From Micractinium sp. NFX-FRZ (Eukaryota; Chlorophyta; Trebouxiophyceae; Chlorellales; Chlorellaceae), in the NCBI GenBank assembly GCA_029339195.1, contig JAPTJF010000053.1, forward strand, positions 156,009 through 220,008: DNA of 64,000 bases. The letters run 5' to 3'. How positions within the stretch are numbered: the stretch's first letter is position 1; each line of letters begins with the position of its first letter. Positions 20,601 through 32,223 of the stretch are shown one piece after another. A program made the translations under genes and the position numbers. The notes below the pieces were generated by a model, which had not been told where the DNA came from, made no database searches, and worked only from the letters and a program-made list of their open reading frames with translations.

Positions 20601-23600
20601 CTAGCTCTCATTTGCCGCCTCCTGCGACTGCCCCGTGCTGCCTTCCTGCCGCTGCGGCTGCCCCTGCCGCCGCTGGCGCAGGCGCTCAACCACCTCCACA
20701 GGCAGGGCAAATGCTGGGTCGATGGGTGCCAGGCCGGGGCGCCCCATCAGGCTGAGGCCCGCGATCCCAAAGAAGGTGTGGTACACATCCACCTGTGTGT
20801 GGGGGGGAAGGGTGGGGAGATGAGTGGGCAGGCGGGCAGGTGAGAATGAGAAGCAGGTGGGGTGGACAAGCGGGGGTGGCATGAGGTGGGCAGGCAGGTG
20901 GGCAGGTTTGGAAGGGAGCATGTGTTGTGCGGGGCCACCGCCTGCGGTGCGGGTGGCAGGAGTGTAGGTGGGCAGGCAGGAGAGCAGGAGAGCAAGCTCA
21001 AGGGGCCGGGTCAGTGGCTTGCAGCTGCACCGTCTGCCGCTACTCTCCCCTTGCCGCCGTCCTGCTCCAACCATGCCCCACCGCACCACACCTGCCCCCA
21101 ACAAGGCCCCACCTGGTCCTCCGGCCTATCCGAGATGCCCCCGCCCTCCTCGTCCTGCACAGCCAAGCACAGGCACAGGCGGGAATGGCATCAGCGATTC
21201 AGCTCAAACAGTCAGCAAGCCCGCAAGAGAGCAGACCAGGGACAGCAGGCCAAGCTTGAATCCACATGATTCCACAAAGAGAAACGCCAGGCCCCTGCCC
21301 GCCCTGTTGCCTGCCTAAGGGCGCCTGTACCACTCCCTTGCCACCTGGTGCCAGCAGTCGAAGATGAAGCCAGAGTGGCTCTCCCACCGCCGCAACCCAT
21401 GCATCTACCCACAAGCCATGGTTGCCCATCCCAACCCCACTGCCATCTGGCAGACGAGGACGGAGTCTGTGTCCCTCCCTCCACCGCCACCTCACCCACA
21501 GGGCCTGCCAAGCTCCGCCCCCCACCTGCCCCCCTTGCCTGGCAGTCCAGTATGAAGTCTGTGAGCGCTGCCTGGTCAATCCAGTGCAGGCGGCCCAGGA
21601 TGGAGAGGGCTGAGAGGCACCACCACGAGTAGCACACGTCCTGCAGGCACAGGCAGTGAGCCAACAGGCAGGCAACTTGGCTGCATGCAGCACCTGGTTG
21701 GGCATAGCCCTACTCAGAAGACCTCCTGGCCCCCTGGAGGAGGCCTCTGGAGGAGGCCAGGAGTAGCACACACCCTGCGGGCATTGATACAGCCAGCAGG
21801 CAAACAGCTTGGCCGCCGGCAGCAACGGATGCTTGCACGCAGACGAGATGATGATCACCGCGGCTGCTGCGGCTGGGCCAATGATGAGGCACATGCTCAT
21901 GCCTGCCCACCTGCAGCTTCTCTGGCCGCCCGTTGAGCCCGCCGCTCTTGGTCTGCCGCTCGCACAGCCTGCACATCAGCCCAGATGGTTGGTTAATTGG
22001 ACGGTGTTCAATCAAGGTATGGCCCTGGGTCCAGCGAGGTATAGAGAGACATAGAGGGGCAAGGCAGAGTGAGAGGGGCGCAGCTGGGAGAGGCTCAGAG
22101 AGTGGCTCAGCAATGACAGCACACAAGTCGTGCCTCAAGTGCACCCACCCCACCTGCTCGTCGGCATCACGAGAGGCAGCACTGCGTAAGCACATCCTGC
22201 CACACCCCTGCTCGGCTGCCGCGCTTCCCAGCACTGCCACCTCCCTTGCCCTCGGGTGTGCCCCATCCCCGCCTTCAGCAACACCCTGCCCCCCACATGT
22301 CTCCCACCACTGTTTGCCCGACTCACCACCAGCAGAGCAGGTCTCGGTCCGCCAGGTCCAGCCGCCCCGCAATGTCCAGCGCCGCCACACACGTGAACAC
22401 CTGCCCCGCGTGCGACTCATTGCCTGTAAGGCCAAGCGGTGGGTGGGCGGGGAGCACGTGCGGAGCACGGGACATGCAACTGAACAGCTGCCCAGCGTGC
22501 GAACCGTTGCCTGCAAGGGCAAGTGGTAGGTGGGGGGCACGTGCGGAGCAGCCAAACCGGACATCAAACAAGTGACACCCAAACCCCATCTGAACACAAT
22601 GCATCACCCACCACCCACTGGGACCCACCTGGTGTGCAGCCAAAGCCGCCGTCAAAGTTCTTGCATGCCGCCACGTAGGCGGCCGCAGCACCCACGTCCA
22701 CCGCGTCCAGCCTGTCGATCAACCACAGCGCGCACAGCGCGCAGTAGGAGAACCGCGTGTCCGTCTCGCCCCACTCATCCCCCCAGAAAGAGCCGTCGGG
22801 CTGCTGCAGCCCGGCAATGTCTGCAGGGGCGCGGGCCAGGTGAAGGAGGGCGGGTTGGATGGATGCAGGGGCAATGGGGGGTTGGGACAGGTGGGCCAGC
22901 GGCAGGGCACTGGGAGGGGTGTGGGCGGCAGTGTGTACAACTCACGACGAAACAACTGACAACATTCACTGTGCAGGGGAGGGCACGCACGCCGGCCTGC
23001 ACCCCGCATCTACAATTGGTTGCCGCACCCAACCCAGGCAGCAGGCAGCAGGCAGCGGAACTCACAGCTCGCCACAGCGTCTGCGTCCACCGCCGCCAGC
23101 TGGTCGCAGAGAGCCAGGATTTGCAGAGCTGAGAGCGTGTAGAGCAGGTGTGGGTCGTGCCGCTCGCTGCCGCCAAAGCCGCCGCCGGGAAGCTGGCAGC
23201 GCAGCACCCACGCCACAATGGCGCCTCCGTCCAGCGCATCCCGCCGCCCCAGCAGGTGCAACGCTGTCAGGCCCCAGTACACGCCGCTCAGCCGGAAGTG
23301 CTCGGTGGCAAAGTACTCGAAGCTGTCCTTGTTCTGTGGACAGGGAGCAGGAGTGGCCGGCTGTGAGGGTTGCAGGTGAACACGGCAGCAGGCGACGGCG
23401 GCGGCGGCGGGGCAGAAGGCGCAGAGACAGCGGGACGCAGATGATCACCGCTTGGATTCAGAGGTGCGCGTGCACCCCTGTAGAAATCCATAGCGGCAGA
23501 AAAGAGCATGGCCGAGTGGAAGGTTGTGATCGGGGCGCCGGCAGCAACAGACGACGCTTCTAGTTATTCTACAGTTAGTCACAATCCCGGATGATGTCAG

Positions 23601-23681
23601 CAACACTCCTACCTCGCTGAACTTGACAATGAAGTCCGCGTGCAGGCCCGCCAGCAGCTCCTGCCTCTTTGGGTGCACCAT
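20601..23681 (-). CDS. RABGGTB: Rab geranylgeranyltransferase (GGTase II) beta subunit
   Basis: Catalytic beta subunit that attaches geranylgeranyl groups to C-terminal cysteines of Rab GTPases, for membrane traffic. Exons 5' to 3': 23681-23613, 23333-23066, 22820-22629, 22423-22327, 21968-21911, 21640-21539, 21154-21113, 20792-20601; 339 residues, normal for the family. Family landmarks in order: [90 protein letters not shown] (zinc-ligand Asp and Cys), then [17 protein letters not shown] (zinc-ligand His). The C-terminus has a Gln/Arg-rich extension. The sixth exon ends at a GC donor (CAG then GCAAGG). Its start codon is only 213 bp from that of the SPOUT1-like gene on the other strand. Introns contain copies of the starts of exons 4 and 6. 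Confidence 0.93.
22492..22525 (-). repeat. Copy of the RABGGTB exon-4 start in the preceding intron
   Basis: A second CAG acceptor followed by codons for [12 protein letters not shown] lies within the intron just upstream, in transcript order, of the true exon start [12 protein letters not shown] (exon edge 22423). Confidence 0.85.
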
Positions 23682-23894
23682 GGCGCGCACCAATATGCTA
23701 GCACTGTTGCAAGTGTCGTGGGGGTCGCTTGGAAGCGAGAGGCCCCTTGTTTGAGACCTCGCGCGTCCACGTCATCGCGCGCCAGGATTGAACCTGGTGG
23801 CTCTTTGGTGGCAAATCGGCCACATTGCATGCCAACAGGACAGTCATAGGGACTCGAGTCGTTGTCGACAGAGTGCAAAGGGACACTGCAAGCG
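23682..23894. promoter_or_regulatory. Compact bidirectional promoter region
   Basis: Only 213 bp separate the divergent start codons of RABGGTB and the SPOUT1-like gene, so both promoters and 5' untranslated regions must share this segment. I recognise no specific motif in it. Confidence 0.6.
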
Positions 23895-26800
23895 ATGGGC
23901 AGCGACAAGAAGAGCAAGCGGAAGGACAAGGAGGCGAAGAGCGGCAGCGATAAGAAGAAACGGAGATCGGAGGGAGCGCCACAGGAGTGAGCAAGCTTCG
24001 CATGCGGCATGCTCTCCCTGTTTCCTGCCGCTCTGCTCCTCTTGGACGGCTGTCCTTTTGCATTCTGCTTTGCAGCAGCCTGCGTCGGCCCGTGAACCCT
24101 GCATCGCCGCAGGAAGCCCGGAATGCCACTGCCGCCTGTTGCCGCCGCCGCCGCCGCTGCCGCCGCCAGCACGGAGTCCCACACCGCTGCCCCGCTGCCC
24201 CGCTTGCAGGCCCGCCACGCAGGAGCAAGGGCAGGGCCAGGGCCGGCCCTACACCGTGTCCATTGCGGTGGCGGCCTCATGCATTGAGAACGCACAAAAT
24301 TTGGAGCTGGCTACGCTGCTGGCGGGGCAGATTGCGCGTGCGGCAGCCATTTTCAATGTGGACGAGGTGAGGACCTTTGGTTGTGTGTGGCGTGTGTCCG
24401 AGGATGTTGTGTGTATGTGGGGGATGGGTGAGAGGGGTGGGGTTAGGTGCATTGGGTCCCTTGCAGCCTGGTAAGGCAAGACAAGATTTTGCCGCATTGG
24501 GCCCGGTGCAGCCTTGTAAGCCATCAGGGCGGGATTTTTCCAGAAGGCGTGCAGCTTTTGTGTCATGTCCATGAGGTGCTGCCCAGGGCGTGGAGCCTGA
24601 TTGGGCCATGGGCGTGACGCTTGGCGGGGGGGAGGTGGGTGTGACGCTGCCACTGCAGCTGCCCGTCCTGCCCATCTGCCTACCCCACACTCCTGCCTGC
24701 TCCCTCTTCCCCCGCCTGCCCCGCCTGCCCCTGCTGCTGCGCCCCTCCGCCTTGCCAGGTACTTGTGCTGTGCTGTGCTATGGGCACGCCCGCCTCTCTC
24801 CCTTCCGTCCCTCTCCTGGTCTAACCCACAAGCATGCCCCGCTGTCGGCCCTCCCCTTATGCCCCTGTTTGCATGTGGTTGTGCTGGACTACACTCCCAT
24901 CTGTGCTTCCTCCTGCCTGCCTGCCTCCCCAATGGTTTGGCTCACCTTGGTGCCCTGCTGCCCTCATGCTGCCAGGTGGTTGTGCTGGACGACATCCCGG
25001 GGCGGCAGCCGGGGCACGTGAGCGCCGCGGCCGCGCTGTTTGGGCGGGTGCTGCAGTTCATGGAGACGCCGCAGTACCTCAAAAAGTGAGGGGGAGGGAT
25101 GGGTAGAGGGGCACGGGTCGGTGAGCTGGCGGGTGCTGCAGTTCATGGAGACGCCGCAGTACCTGAGAAAGGGGGATGGGAAGGGGAGAGGGGAGGAGGG
25201 GAGGGGAGGTAGGTAGGGTGATGGGTGTGGTGTTGGTGAGATGGTGCAGGCTGCAGGTCATGGAGACGCCTCTTTGGCTCACAAATTTGAGAAAAGGAGG
25301 TACGAAGATGGACGCTAGTTACGTGGTACCCTTGGGCTCTGGCCTGGTGCCAAACCAGGGCCCCATTCCCCAAGCACCCCGACCTCGAGCACGCCCGCGT
25401 GCTGCCCACTTCTTCCTCACCACCGCCCTCCCCCACCCCCGCTCTCCTTCTCTCTCCCCTGTTTCCCTTGCAGGGCGCTGATCCCCATGCACCCCGACCT
25501 CAAGTACGCCGGCGTGCTGCCCCCGCTGGACGCCCCCCACCACCTGCGCTCCACCGAGTGGGGGCCCTACCGGGAGGGGTGCGTGCGGCGCAGCGCCAAG
25601 GGGGAGGGCTCGTGGCTGGACGTGGGGCTGGACAGGGACGCCCACATCCCACAGGTGCGCAGGTGGCAGGGTAAAGGCACGTGTGGGTAGAGAGGGGTGT
25701 GTCACGTGCACAGAGGGTGGGGCAAGGTTGTGCCAGGGGGCACAAGCTCCTGGCTGGGTGGGTGGGGACCTTGTGTTGGATGGGACACAAAATAAAAATA
25801 TAAATAAATATAAGGCAGAACTCAGAGATCACAAAGGCATGACATGCACGCAGCCAGCGTCGGGGCGACAGCTATGGGCTGAAGAAGCCCCGCCTGATTG
25901 CACGCTGGTGGGGGATGCTAGGCAGAGCTCTGTTGTAGTGGTGGGTAGGGTGTGTGGCGGCACAAGCGTGGAGCTCATAGGGCAGTGCAGCGTGGCAGGC
26001 AGCACGCCGTTGGCGGATGGCTCAAAACTGGCCCGCCACACGGTGCTACCGTGCCTGCCTCTTGCATTCACTCTCTCCCCGTCCCCACGCTTCCTCCCCT
26101 CGTTCACTCTGCCGTGCCGATTCCCCACTCCTCCTGCCCTGCCACGTGGCCTGTGCAGGCTGTGAAGGAGGGCGTGCGGCTGACGCTAGCCATGGGTGAC
26201 CAGCCCAGCGCTGTGACGGTACAGGGGCAGCAGGTGCTGCAGGGACAACTGGCGCTACCGGCGGGTGAGCCCAGCACTCAAGGCAGGGTGTAGGTGTAGT
26301 GGTGTTTGTGGTGTGTGTGTAGGGCGCTACCTCCCCGAGTGTGCAGGCCCCCGTGTGAAGCAGGCCCACATAACCCGCACCTCCCGCATCACCTTCCCCT
26401 GCCCCTTCTAACGCCTGCCCGCCCGCCCGCCCGCCCCCTCGCTGCCTGCAGACCCCCGTGAGAAGCGGGGCCTGTACTGGGGGTACATCACCCGCATCGC
26501 GCCCACCCTGGCGGCCATGGTGCAGGAGTGCCCCTTCCCGGGGGGGTACGACCTGACCGTGGGCACCTCAGGTAGGGGGAGCACAGCATGCACAGCAGCA
26601 GGACCACAGCATGGCCAGCAGGAGCTGTTGAAGCAAACGCACCAGTCGCGCTCTAGCACAACAGGCAGCAGGGAGGACAGGGAGGCAAGCAGGGGAGTGG
26701 AAGGAGCAAGCCACTTGCCCCCTCCCTTTCCCATGCCTCTCGGCCCACCGCCCGCCCCGCCCTGCATCCCCCCTCCTTCCCTCCTTCCCCTCCCACTCCC

Positions 26801-27581
26801 CTGTGCGCAGAGCGCGGCGAGCGCACGCCTGCCTGCCAGCTGCAGCTGGGCGGCTTCCGCCACCTGCTGGTCGTGTTTGGCGGGCCGCAGGGGCTGGAGT
26901 ATGCGCTGCAAACCGATGGGCTGGCGGGGCGGCACAGCTGCCCCAGCGAGCTGTTTGACAGGTGGGTGGGTGGGTGGGTGGGTGGTGAGCTGGCAGGTGG
27001 GGTGGAGGGCATGCAGGGCCGGTGTTGGAGGGTGCAGTTTGTTTTCAGGTGCGCCACAGGTCGGCGGGGGTTGCTTGCAGCAGAGGCGTGTGCGCCGGGA
27101 GGTGAGGCGGCCCCCTGCCGCGCTAGGCAGCTCGGGGGCCTGCTGGGTCTGCAACTGCTGGTTGGAGAGCTGACAGGGCAGGGCAGTATGGGCCTCATTG
27201 AGACGTTTTTCAACTGGCAAGGCTTTGCGAGGAGGCACAAGCCAGGTGGGCTGGCCGGTGGGTCGGTCAGCAGTGAGAGGTGTGTGTGGAGTAGGCTGGG
27301 CACGCAAGTGGTACCAGGCAAGGTGGGCGCGAGCCACCGCGCGCACCCCTCACACCAGCCCTTTTGTGCCTCACACACAAACCGCTGCCTCACCGACCCT
27401 GGCCACCCTGCCCCCCACCCGCCCCCGCGTAACTGTTTCCAGGTACCTCAACACCTGCTTCGACCAGGGCAGCCGCACCATCCGCAGCGAGGAGGCGATC
27501 CTCATTTCAATGGCCTTCCTGCAGCCCGCCATCAGCGCCGGGGCGGCACAGCAGCCGCCGGCAGGCGGCGGCACGCAATGA
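23895..27581 (+). CDS. SPOUT-domain RNA methyltransferase, SPOUT1/C9orf114-like
   Basis: A knotted SPOUT-class methyltransferase using S-adenosylmethionine. Animal relatives act on large-subunit rRNA and at spindles; the algal target is inferred. Exons: 23895-23986, 24210-24366, 24976-25085, 25474-25654, 26159-26264, 26452-26571, 26811-26961, 27443-27581; 351 residues. The N-terminus is a Lys/Arg-rich nuclear or nucleolar-type tail (MGSDKKSKRKDKEAK). Then follow the family blocks PYTVSIAVAASCIENAQ, LAGQIARAAAIFNVDEVVVLDD, LQFMETPQYLKKALIPMHPDLKYAG, PLDAPHHLR, REKRGLYWGYITRIAP, GGYDLTVGTSERGE, FRHLLVVFGG and NTCFDQGSRTIRSEEAILIS, the last two forming the cofactor-binding knot. The C-terminus is Ala/Gln/Gly-rich. 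Introns hold copies of four exon edges. A TGTAA lies about 70 bases after the stop. Confidence 0.92.
24871..25410 (+). repeat. Cluster of exon-edge copies around SPOUT1-like exons 3 and 4
   Basis: The start of exon 3 (from 24976, VVVLDDIPG) is echoed at about 24874-24900 (VVVLDYTPI). The end of exon 3 (25048-25085 plus donor) is echoed at about 25130-25170 and 25248-25290. The start of exon 4 (25474) is echoed at about 25355-25410, where the copy would read APFPKHPDLEHARVLP beside the real ALIPMHPDLKYAGVLP. Confidence 0.88.
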
Positions 27582-27651
27582 CGATGACCACAATTGAGGA
27601 GTGCCTGTGTGCAGAGGTTCAGTATGCATGATTGGTTGTACGTCGACGCAA

Positions 27652-27656
27652 ATGTA
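27652..27656 (+). terminator. Putative TGTAA polyadenylation signal of the SPOUT1-like gene
   Basis: TGTAA lies about 70 bases after the stop codon at 27581, at the usual distance for green-algal genes. Confidence 0.55.
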
Positions 27657-28508
27657 ACCTGACTTTGACTGAATGAAGATTGCAGAAGGGCAGATGGCGC
27701 GGCTGCGCATGCAGCATGATTCGAGACAGCAGGGTCACTTCAATTCGACCCAAGAGGGTAATGTGCGGTGCCTCTAAACTGGGGAGGAGTGACGCGACTT
27801 GGCATGACGTGGCGTGACATGGCCCAGACCGCCCGGCCTGGAAGGCCAGCAGTCACCGGCGGTGGTCATGCATGTATCGCTTCGCCATGCATGTATCGCT
27901 TGACCATGCTTGTATTGCTGCATGGCTGCACCAGTCCGATAGCCGGCAGAGGGGGCCCACACCTTCGCTTGTTTCCTCAACCCACGCACCCACGCCCAGG
28001 GGCCCTCGCCAGGGCACATTCTGCTTCTTCTTCTGCAAGGGCGAAAGTTTCTGCCCTAGCGGTGCTTGCCACCAGCGCTGAGACGCAGCACAGCCGTGTG
28101 TACATGTGTACACAGTGCGGGCCATCACGTGTCGGCACGACCTGCCCTCTGGGGGACTCCGCTGCATGGGAAGCTAGGGTTTACACCACATGTGCCTGCT
28201 TATACCTGCAACCTGCGGTACGTACCTTTGGCAGTGCGCTCAACGCTCAAGCAACACCGCATGGCCACAACGCTGACCAACAGAGCCTGGGGCGGCCAGC
28301 CCTGGGCTGGCAAGTGGCCAGCGGCTCTTCAGACTGGGCAGCTGAAGAAGAATACGCCCTTGGGCGTGAGTGGGTTCAAGTTGAGGAGACCAGCAGAGGT
28401 GTGGAGACCCATGGCGGGGGCCCCCTCCGCTGGCTACCAGATTGGGCAGCTGCAGGGCGAGCTGGTGCATGCACTGTGGGAACTGTGGTGGTCAGGCAGC
28501 TCCGTCAG

Positions 28509-28542
28509 CAGTGCGCCCCCGCGCCGGCGCGGGGGCGCACTG
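28509..28542. repeat. 34-bp perfect palindrome
   Basis: A perfect inverted repeat with no spacer, almost all G and C at the centre (arms CAGTGCGCCCCCGCGCC and its complement). It lies about 325 bp upstream of the start codon of paralogue A. The corresponding part of the second unit does not carry it. Confidence 0.95.
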
Positions 28543-28867
28543 AGGCCCATGCCCTCCGCTGCCGGTTTCTGTTGCTCTTTGCACGCGGCAGTAAGGTCGT
28601 CCTTGATCTTCGTCGCTGCACACTGCCAGCGGCTTTGTGCTGGTGTTTGTACATGCAGGTTGTACACGGTGCTTGTACATGGAGGGGATTCCTGGTGACG
28701 TGGCAGGGACTGCCTGCCACCTGTGCACTGCCAGGAAGAGGGATCTACTGCCGCTCAGACCCCTTGTAGTCTGCCCCTTTGGTCATAGGCACATTTGGTC
28801 AACATCTGACAGTGCCCGTCACCCAAGCAGTCCACCACTTTTCGGGCCGCCCGGTACAATACTATCC

Positions 28868-30163
28868 ATGGTGTCCACTTGTGAAAGCCCGGCCAGTGCC
28901 GTCCCGCTTCAAAACCAATCCGCCATACAAAGCCTGCGTGTGCAGCTGGGAGGGCTCAAGGAGCGCAAAGAGCTGCTGCGCTGGTGAGAGTTGTGAAGTC
29001 AGTCCTGCTCGCGCTGGGGCCCCAAGCAGATTTGTGTGCCTAGCATTATCTCGGAAACACGTCCATGTCTAACCAGGGCGGGGCGGGGTGGCGGACATGT
29101 GCCGACTCTGGCGCAACGCCGTGCGCACGGCAGTCGAAGGAGCTCGAGGACAGTACTAGTACTCTGAGCTCCGATCCCCGCCCCCCTTCCGGATCCTCGT
29201 ATGGAAGTCTTGAAAGCCTTGCCGTCTGTATGACATTCACGGTGTTGCTGCACTCTCTGGGCTTACATCATTTGGAAGCAAGCAAGCAAAGCACATGTAT
29301 GTGACCGTTCTGCTGCAGGCTGGGAGACGCCAGGCGGTTTGCGCTGCACTCTACCACAGCCCCTGAGACGTCCGGCAACCGCCCGGCCCTGGATTCTGGG
29401 GGCGCGGGCACAGGTGTGTCACCGCCGCCGCCGCAGCATCCGCGGGGAGTCCACGGCGCATGATCAAATCGGCAGCAAGCGGATTGACAGCAATTGTGTG
29501 TTGCATGGGCCCATGCAACACACACACCGGGGGCCCAGCGGTATGCAGACGGAAGGCCACCCTTTGCGCATCAGTGCCTCTAACAAGTTGCGGGCTGAAA
29601 GCAGCGTCGCATTGGAGCAGGGGGCTTGCACGCCCGCCGCTGAACATGCCCAACACACCACCTCCTGCAGCTTAATCATCCCGGTTGCCTCCCACCACTG
29701 CCCCCACATCGCAGGCGTGTTTATTCCGGAGTACCTCCAGCAGCACGGGCGCAGCCGCCCCCGCTCGTCGTCAGGCGGTCGCCGCAGCAATGCAGAGCAG
29801 TGCGCGCATGGCGCCAAGGCCTCCGCCCAGCAGCAGCAGCAGCAGAAGCAGCCACCAGGCAGCCCGATCAGCACGCTGCCGGCTGCCTGCGCTGAGCCAG
29901 CCGTCCTAAGGCTGCCTTGCGATCGCGACTTCTTCAAAGCGCTCGTGTGTCCCCGCTCCCCGCTGCGCGCCCGCTGCAGCAAGGCAGAGCAGCGCACGCA
30001 GGGGGGAAAGGCCGCCGCCCAGCAGCAGCAGGAGCAGCCTGGCAGCCCGACCAGCACGCTGCCTGCTGCCGGCGCTGAGCCTCAGGCTGAGCCAGCCTGG
30101 CATGGCCTCAGGCTGCCCTGCGACCTCGAGTTCTTCCAGGCACTGGTGTGCAACCGGCCATGA
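28868..30163 (+). CDS. Unrecognised protein, tandem paralogue A
   Basis: I do not recognise this family. Three exons, 28868-28983, 29319-29413 and 29715-30163, give 219 residues. The same structure and phases occur in the neighbour at 31238-32545, which supports the model. Exon 1 encodes a short amphipathic, likely helical segment, SAIQSLRVQLGGLKERKELLRW, continued as LGDARRFAL in exon 2. Exon 3 opens with GVFIPEYLQQHGRSRPRSSS, then a Gln-rich stretch, and contains two copies of a motif of the form LPCDxxFFxALVC: LPCDRDFFKALVCPRS and the C-terminal LPCDLEFFQALVCNRP. The paired motif with conserved Cys residues may bind a partner or metal; that is a guess. No signal peptide or membrane segment is visible. 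Confidence 0.6.
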
Positions 30164-31237
30164 GACAGCGGCGGCCCCTCATGAGGTGATCAACCTCACA
30201 CACAAGAAGCAGTAAGGTGTCCCACTACACGAATGTGACCACGGCCAAGGGCGCATGCTTCTTTTTCTTTCTTCTTCTTCTGTCCCACCCTCGCTGGTTT
30301 CCTAAACCCACGCCAGAGGGCTTCTTCTTCTTCTTCTTCTTCTTCAATAAGATGGTGTTCCACGCCTGTCTGCCAGTCGGACTACACCCACACCCTCACC
30401 TTGCAATTGCCCGCCTGCCGCGACTGCATACTATTATCATCATGATAATCAGCCCTGCCTGCAGCACTTGTACGCACGCCTCACTCGCCGCATCGCACGC
30501 CTGCATACCCCCCACCACACACGAATGCTTCTGAGAGTCCCGCAGTCTGATTGCCGCAAACAGAGTGTGACGCAGACCCCTGCTTTCATACATCTGCATG
30601 CAAGGAAAGGTCACCGTTTTTTATCTGCTCCTTTTTTGTCTGCTCTCTGCTCAGGCTAAGCACTGTAAAATTAGCTCTGACTGGTGGATTGAAATTTCAG
30701 CCTGCTGAGCAAGGGCATCTGGTGCGGCTGCGCGTACGCAGGCAGCATACCTGGGCTGGCAAGTGGCCAGCTGATCTGCAGACTGGGCAGGGCGAGGTGG
30801 TGGTCATCAGGCAGCTCCTGTCAGCAGGGGTGGTGGCCAGGCAGCTCCTGTCGGCAGGGGGGTGGCGAGTCCACTCCAGTCGGCAGGGCGGTGGCCAGTC
30901 AACTCCAGTCAGTAGCCGGAAGCGTCGAGTCCCACGCCCTCTCCTGCAGGTTTCTTTTCCTCACTGCATGCGTGAGTAAGGATGCTCTTGCTACCTCCAG
31001 CTCCAGGCGTGTTGGGGGGTACCAGTCACATGCAGGGTTCCCTGTGACGTGGCAGGCGGGAGCCCCTTGCCAGGTGGACATGCTGCCGGCAACGGGTGGA
31101 GCTCGGCAACCGTCTGAGCCTCTACACCATTCAGGCACGTCAGTTCTTCCCCTCTGATCGACATCTGGCCGCCTTTTCGGCCACCTCTGCCCGGGCAGCA
31201 CTTGCTCACTATCCCGAGGGCCGGTACAGTATTTCCG
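30164..31237. other. Spacer between the tandem paralogues
   Basis: No supported coding exon. It includes a TTC/CTT microsatellite at about 30255-30350 and, from about 30690, sequence related to the region upstream of paralogue A. The promoter of paralogue B should lie at its right end. Confidence 0.5.
30255..30350 (+). repeat. TTC/CTT microsatellite
   Basis: Two blocks of repeated CTT/TTC triplets separated by a short unique stretch. A shorter TTCTTC run occupies the matching place near 28020 upstream of paralogue A. Confidence 0.9.
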
Positions 31238-32181
31238 ATGAATGGCAGCCCCTCCAACGCCGCCGGCCAGCTTCACGACCATTCCGCGATCCAGAGCCTT
31301 CGTGTGCAGCTGGGGGCGCTCAAGGAGCGCAAGGAACTGCTGCGATGGTGAGACCACTGCTCGCACTGAGGCTCCAAACCGAGTCGTGCGCCATAGTGTG
31401 AGCTCTGAGGCTCCCATGGTCACATAAATGCCTGCCACTGGCCCCGGCGGGAGTCGACCGGTGCCTTTCCACGCCGGCCGGGACGCTGCAAGGCCGGGGC
31501 ACGCACTTGGAGCCCCCACCCTGGTCCGCACGGTCCTTTGATGGCCTTTTTGGAAGTCTTGAAAGCCCTTGTCGCTGCTGGATTTTAGGTGTGTGTCCGT
31601 ACACTCTGTCCAGCGTGGAAAGAGTTCACGAGCCCACGAGTATGTGACCGTTCTGCTGCAGGCTGGGGGACGCCAAGCGCTTTGCACTGCGCTCTGCCAC
31701 AACCGTTGAGACGTTGGGGAGCCGCCGGGCCCTGCAAGCGGCGCATTCATTCGAGGGCGCGGGTACAGGTGTGTGTCACCGCCGACGCTCTGCCGCCGCT
31801 CCGCCACTGCAGGGAGGTCGCAGCGCATGCCGAACTCGCAAGCTGGGCAGGGGGGTGGCAGCCATATTTCGCGAGTGGGGGACCAGGGCTGGCCAAGCCC
31901 ACACCGTTGCGCAGCAGCACTCATGGCGCATTGCGGGCAGAGAGCCCTGTGCTGCGCTGTAAAGGCAGGGGGCTTGCACGCCCGCCGCTGAACAACCACC
32001 ACAACCAGCACACCACCTCCTGCAGCTTAATCATCCCGGTTGCCTCCCACCACTGCCCCCACATCGCAGGCGTCTTCATTCCGGAGTACATCCAGCAGCA
32101 CGGGCGCAGCCGCCCCCGCTCGTCGTCAGGCGGTCACCGCAGCAATGCAGAGCAGTGCGCACATGGCGCCAAGACCGCCGC

Positions 32182-32223
<42 letters not shown>

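Larger units (their letters stand above)
27582..28867. other. Spacer and upstream part of duplicated unit A
   Basis: No supported coding exon. From about 27950 the sequence is related, in patches, to about 30270-31237 upstream of the second paralogue, for instance 28293-28335 with 30749-30790, so it belongs to the tandem duplication. It contains a 34-bp perfect palindrome (28509-28542) and a direct repeat (27787-27850) matched at 33606-33665. Confidence 0.6.

Noticed and set aside
26408..27393. Minus-strand frames of 246-312 residues opposite SPOUT1-like exons 6-8
   Set aside because: No family pattern, and they cross plus-strand exons with strongly conserved SPOUT motifs.
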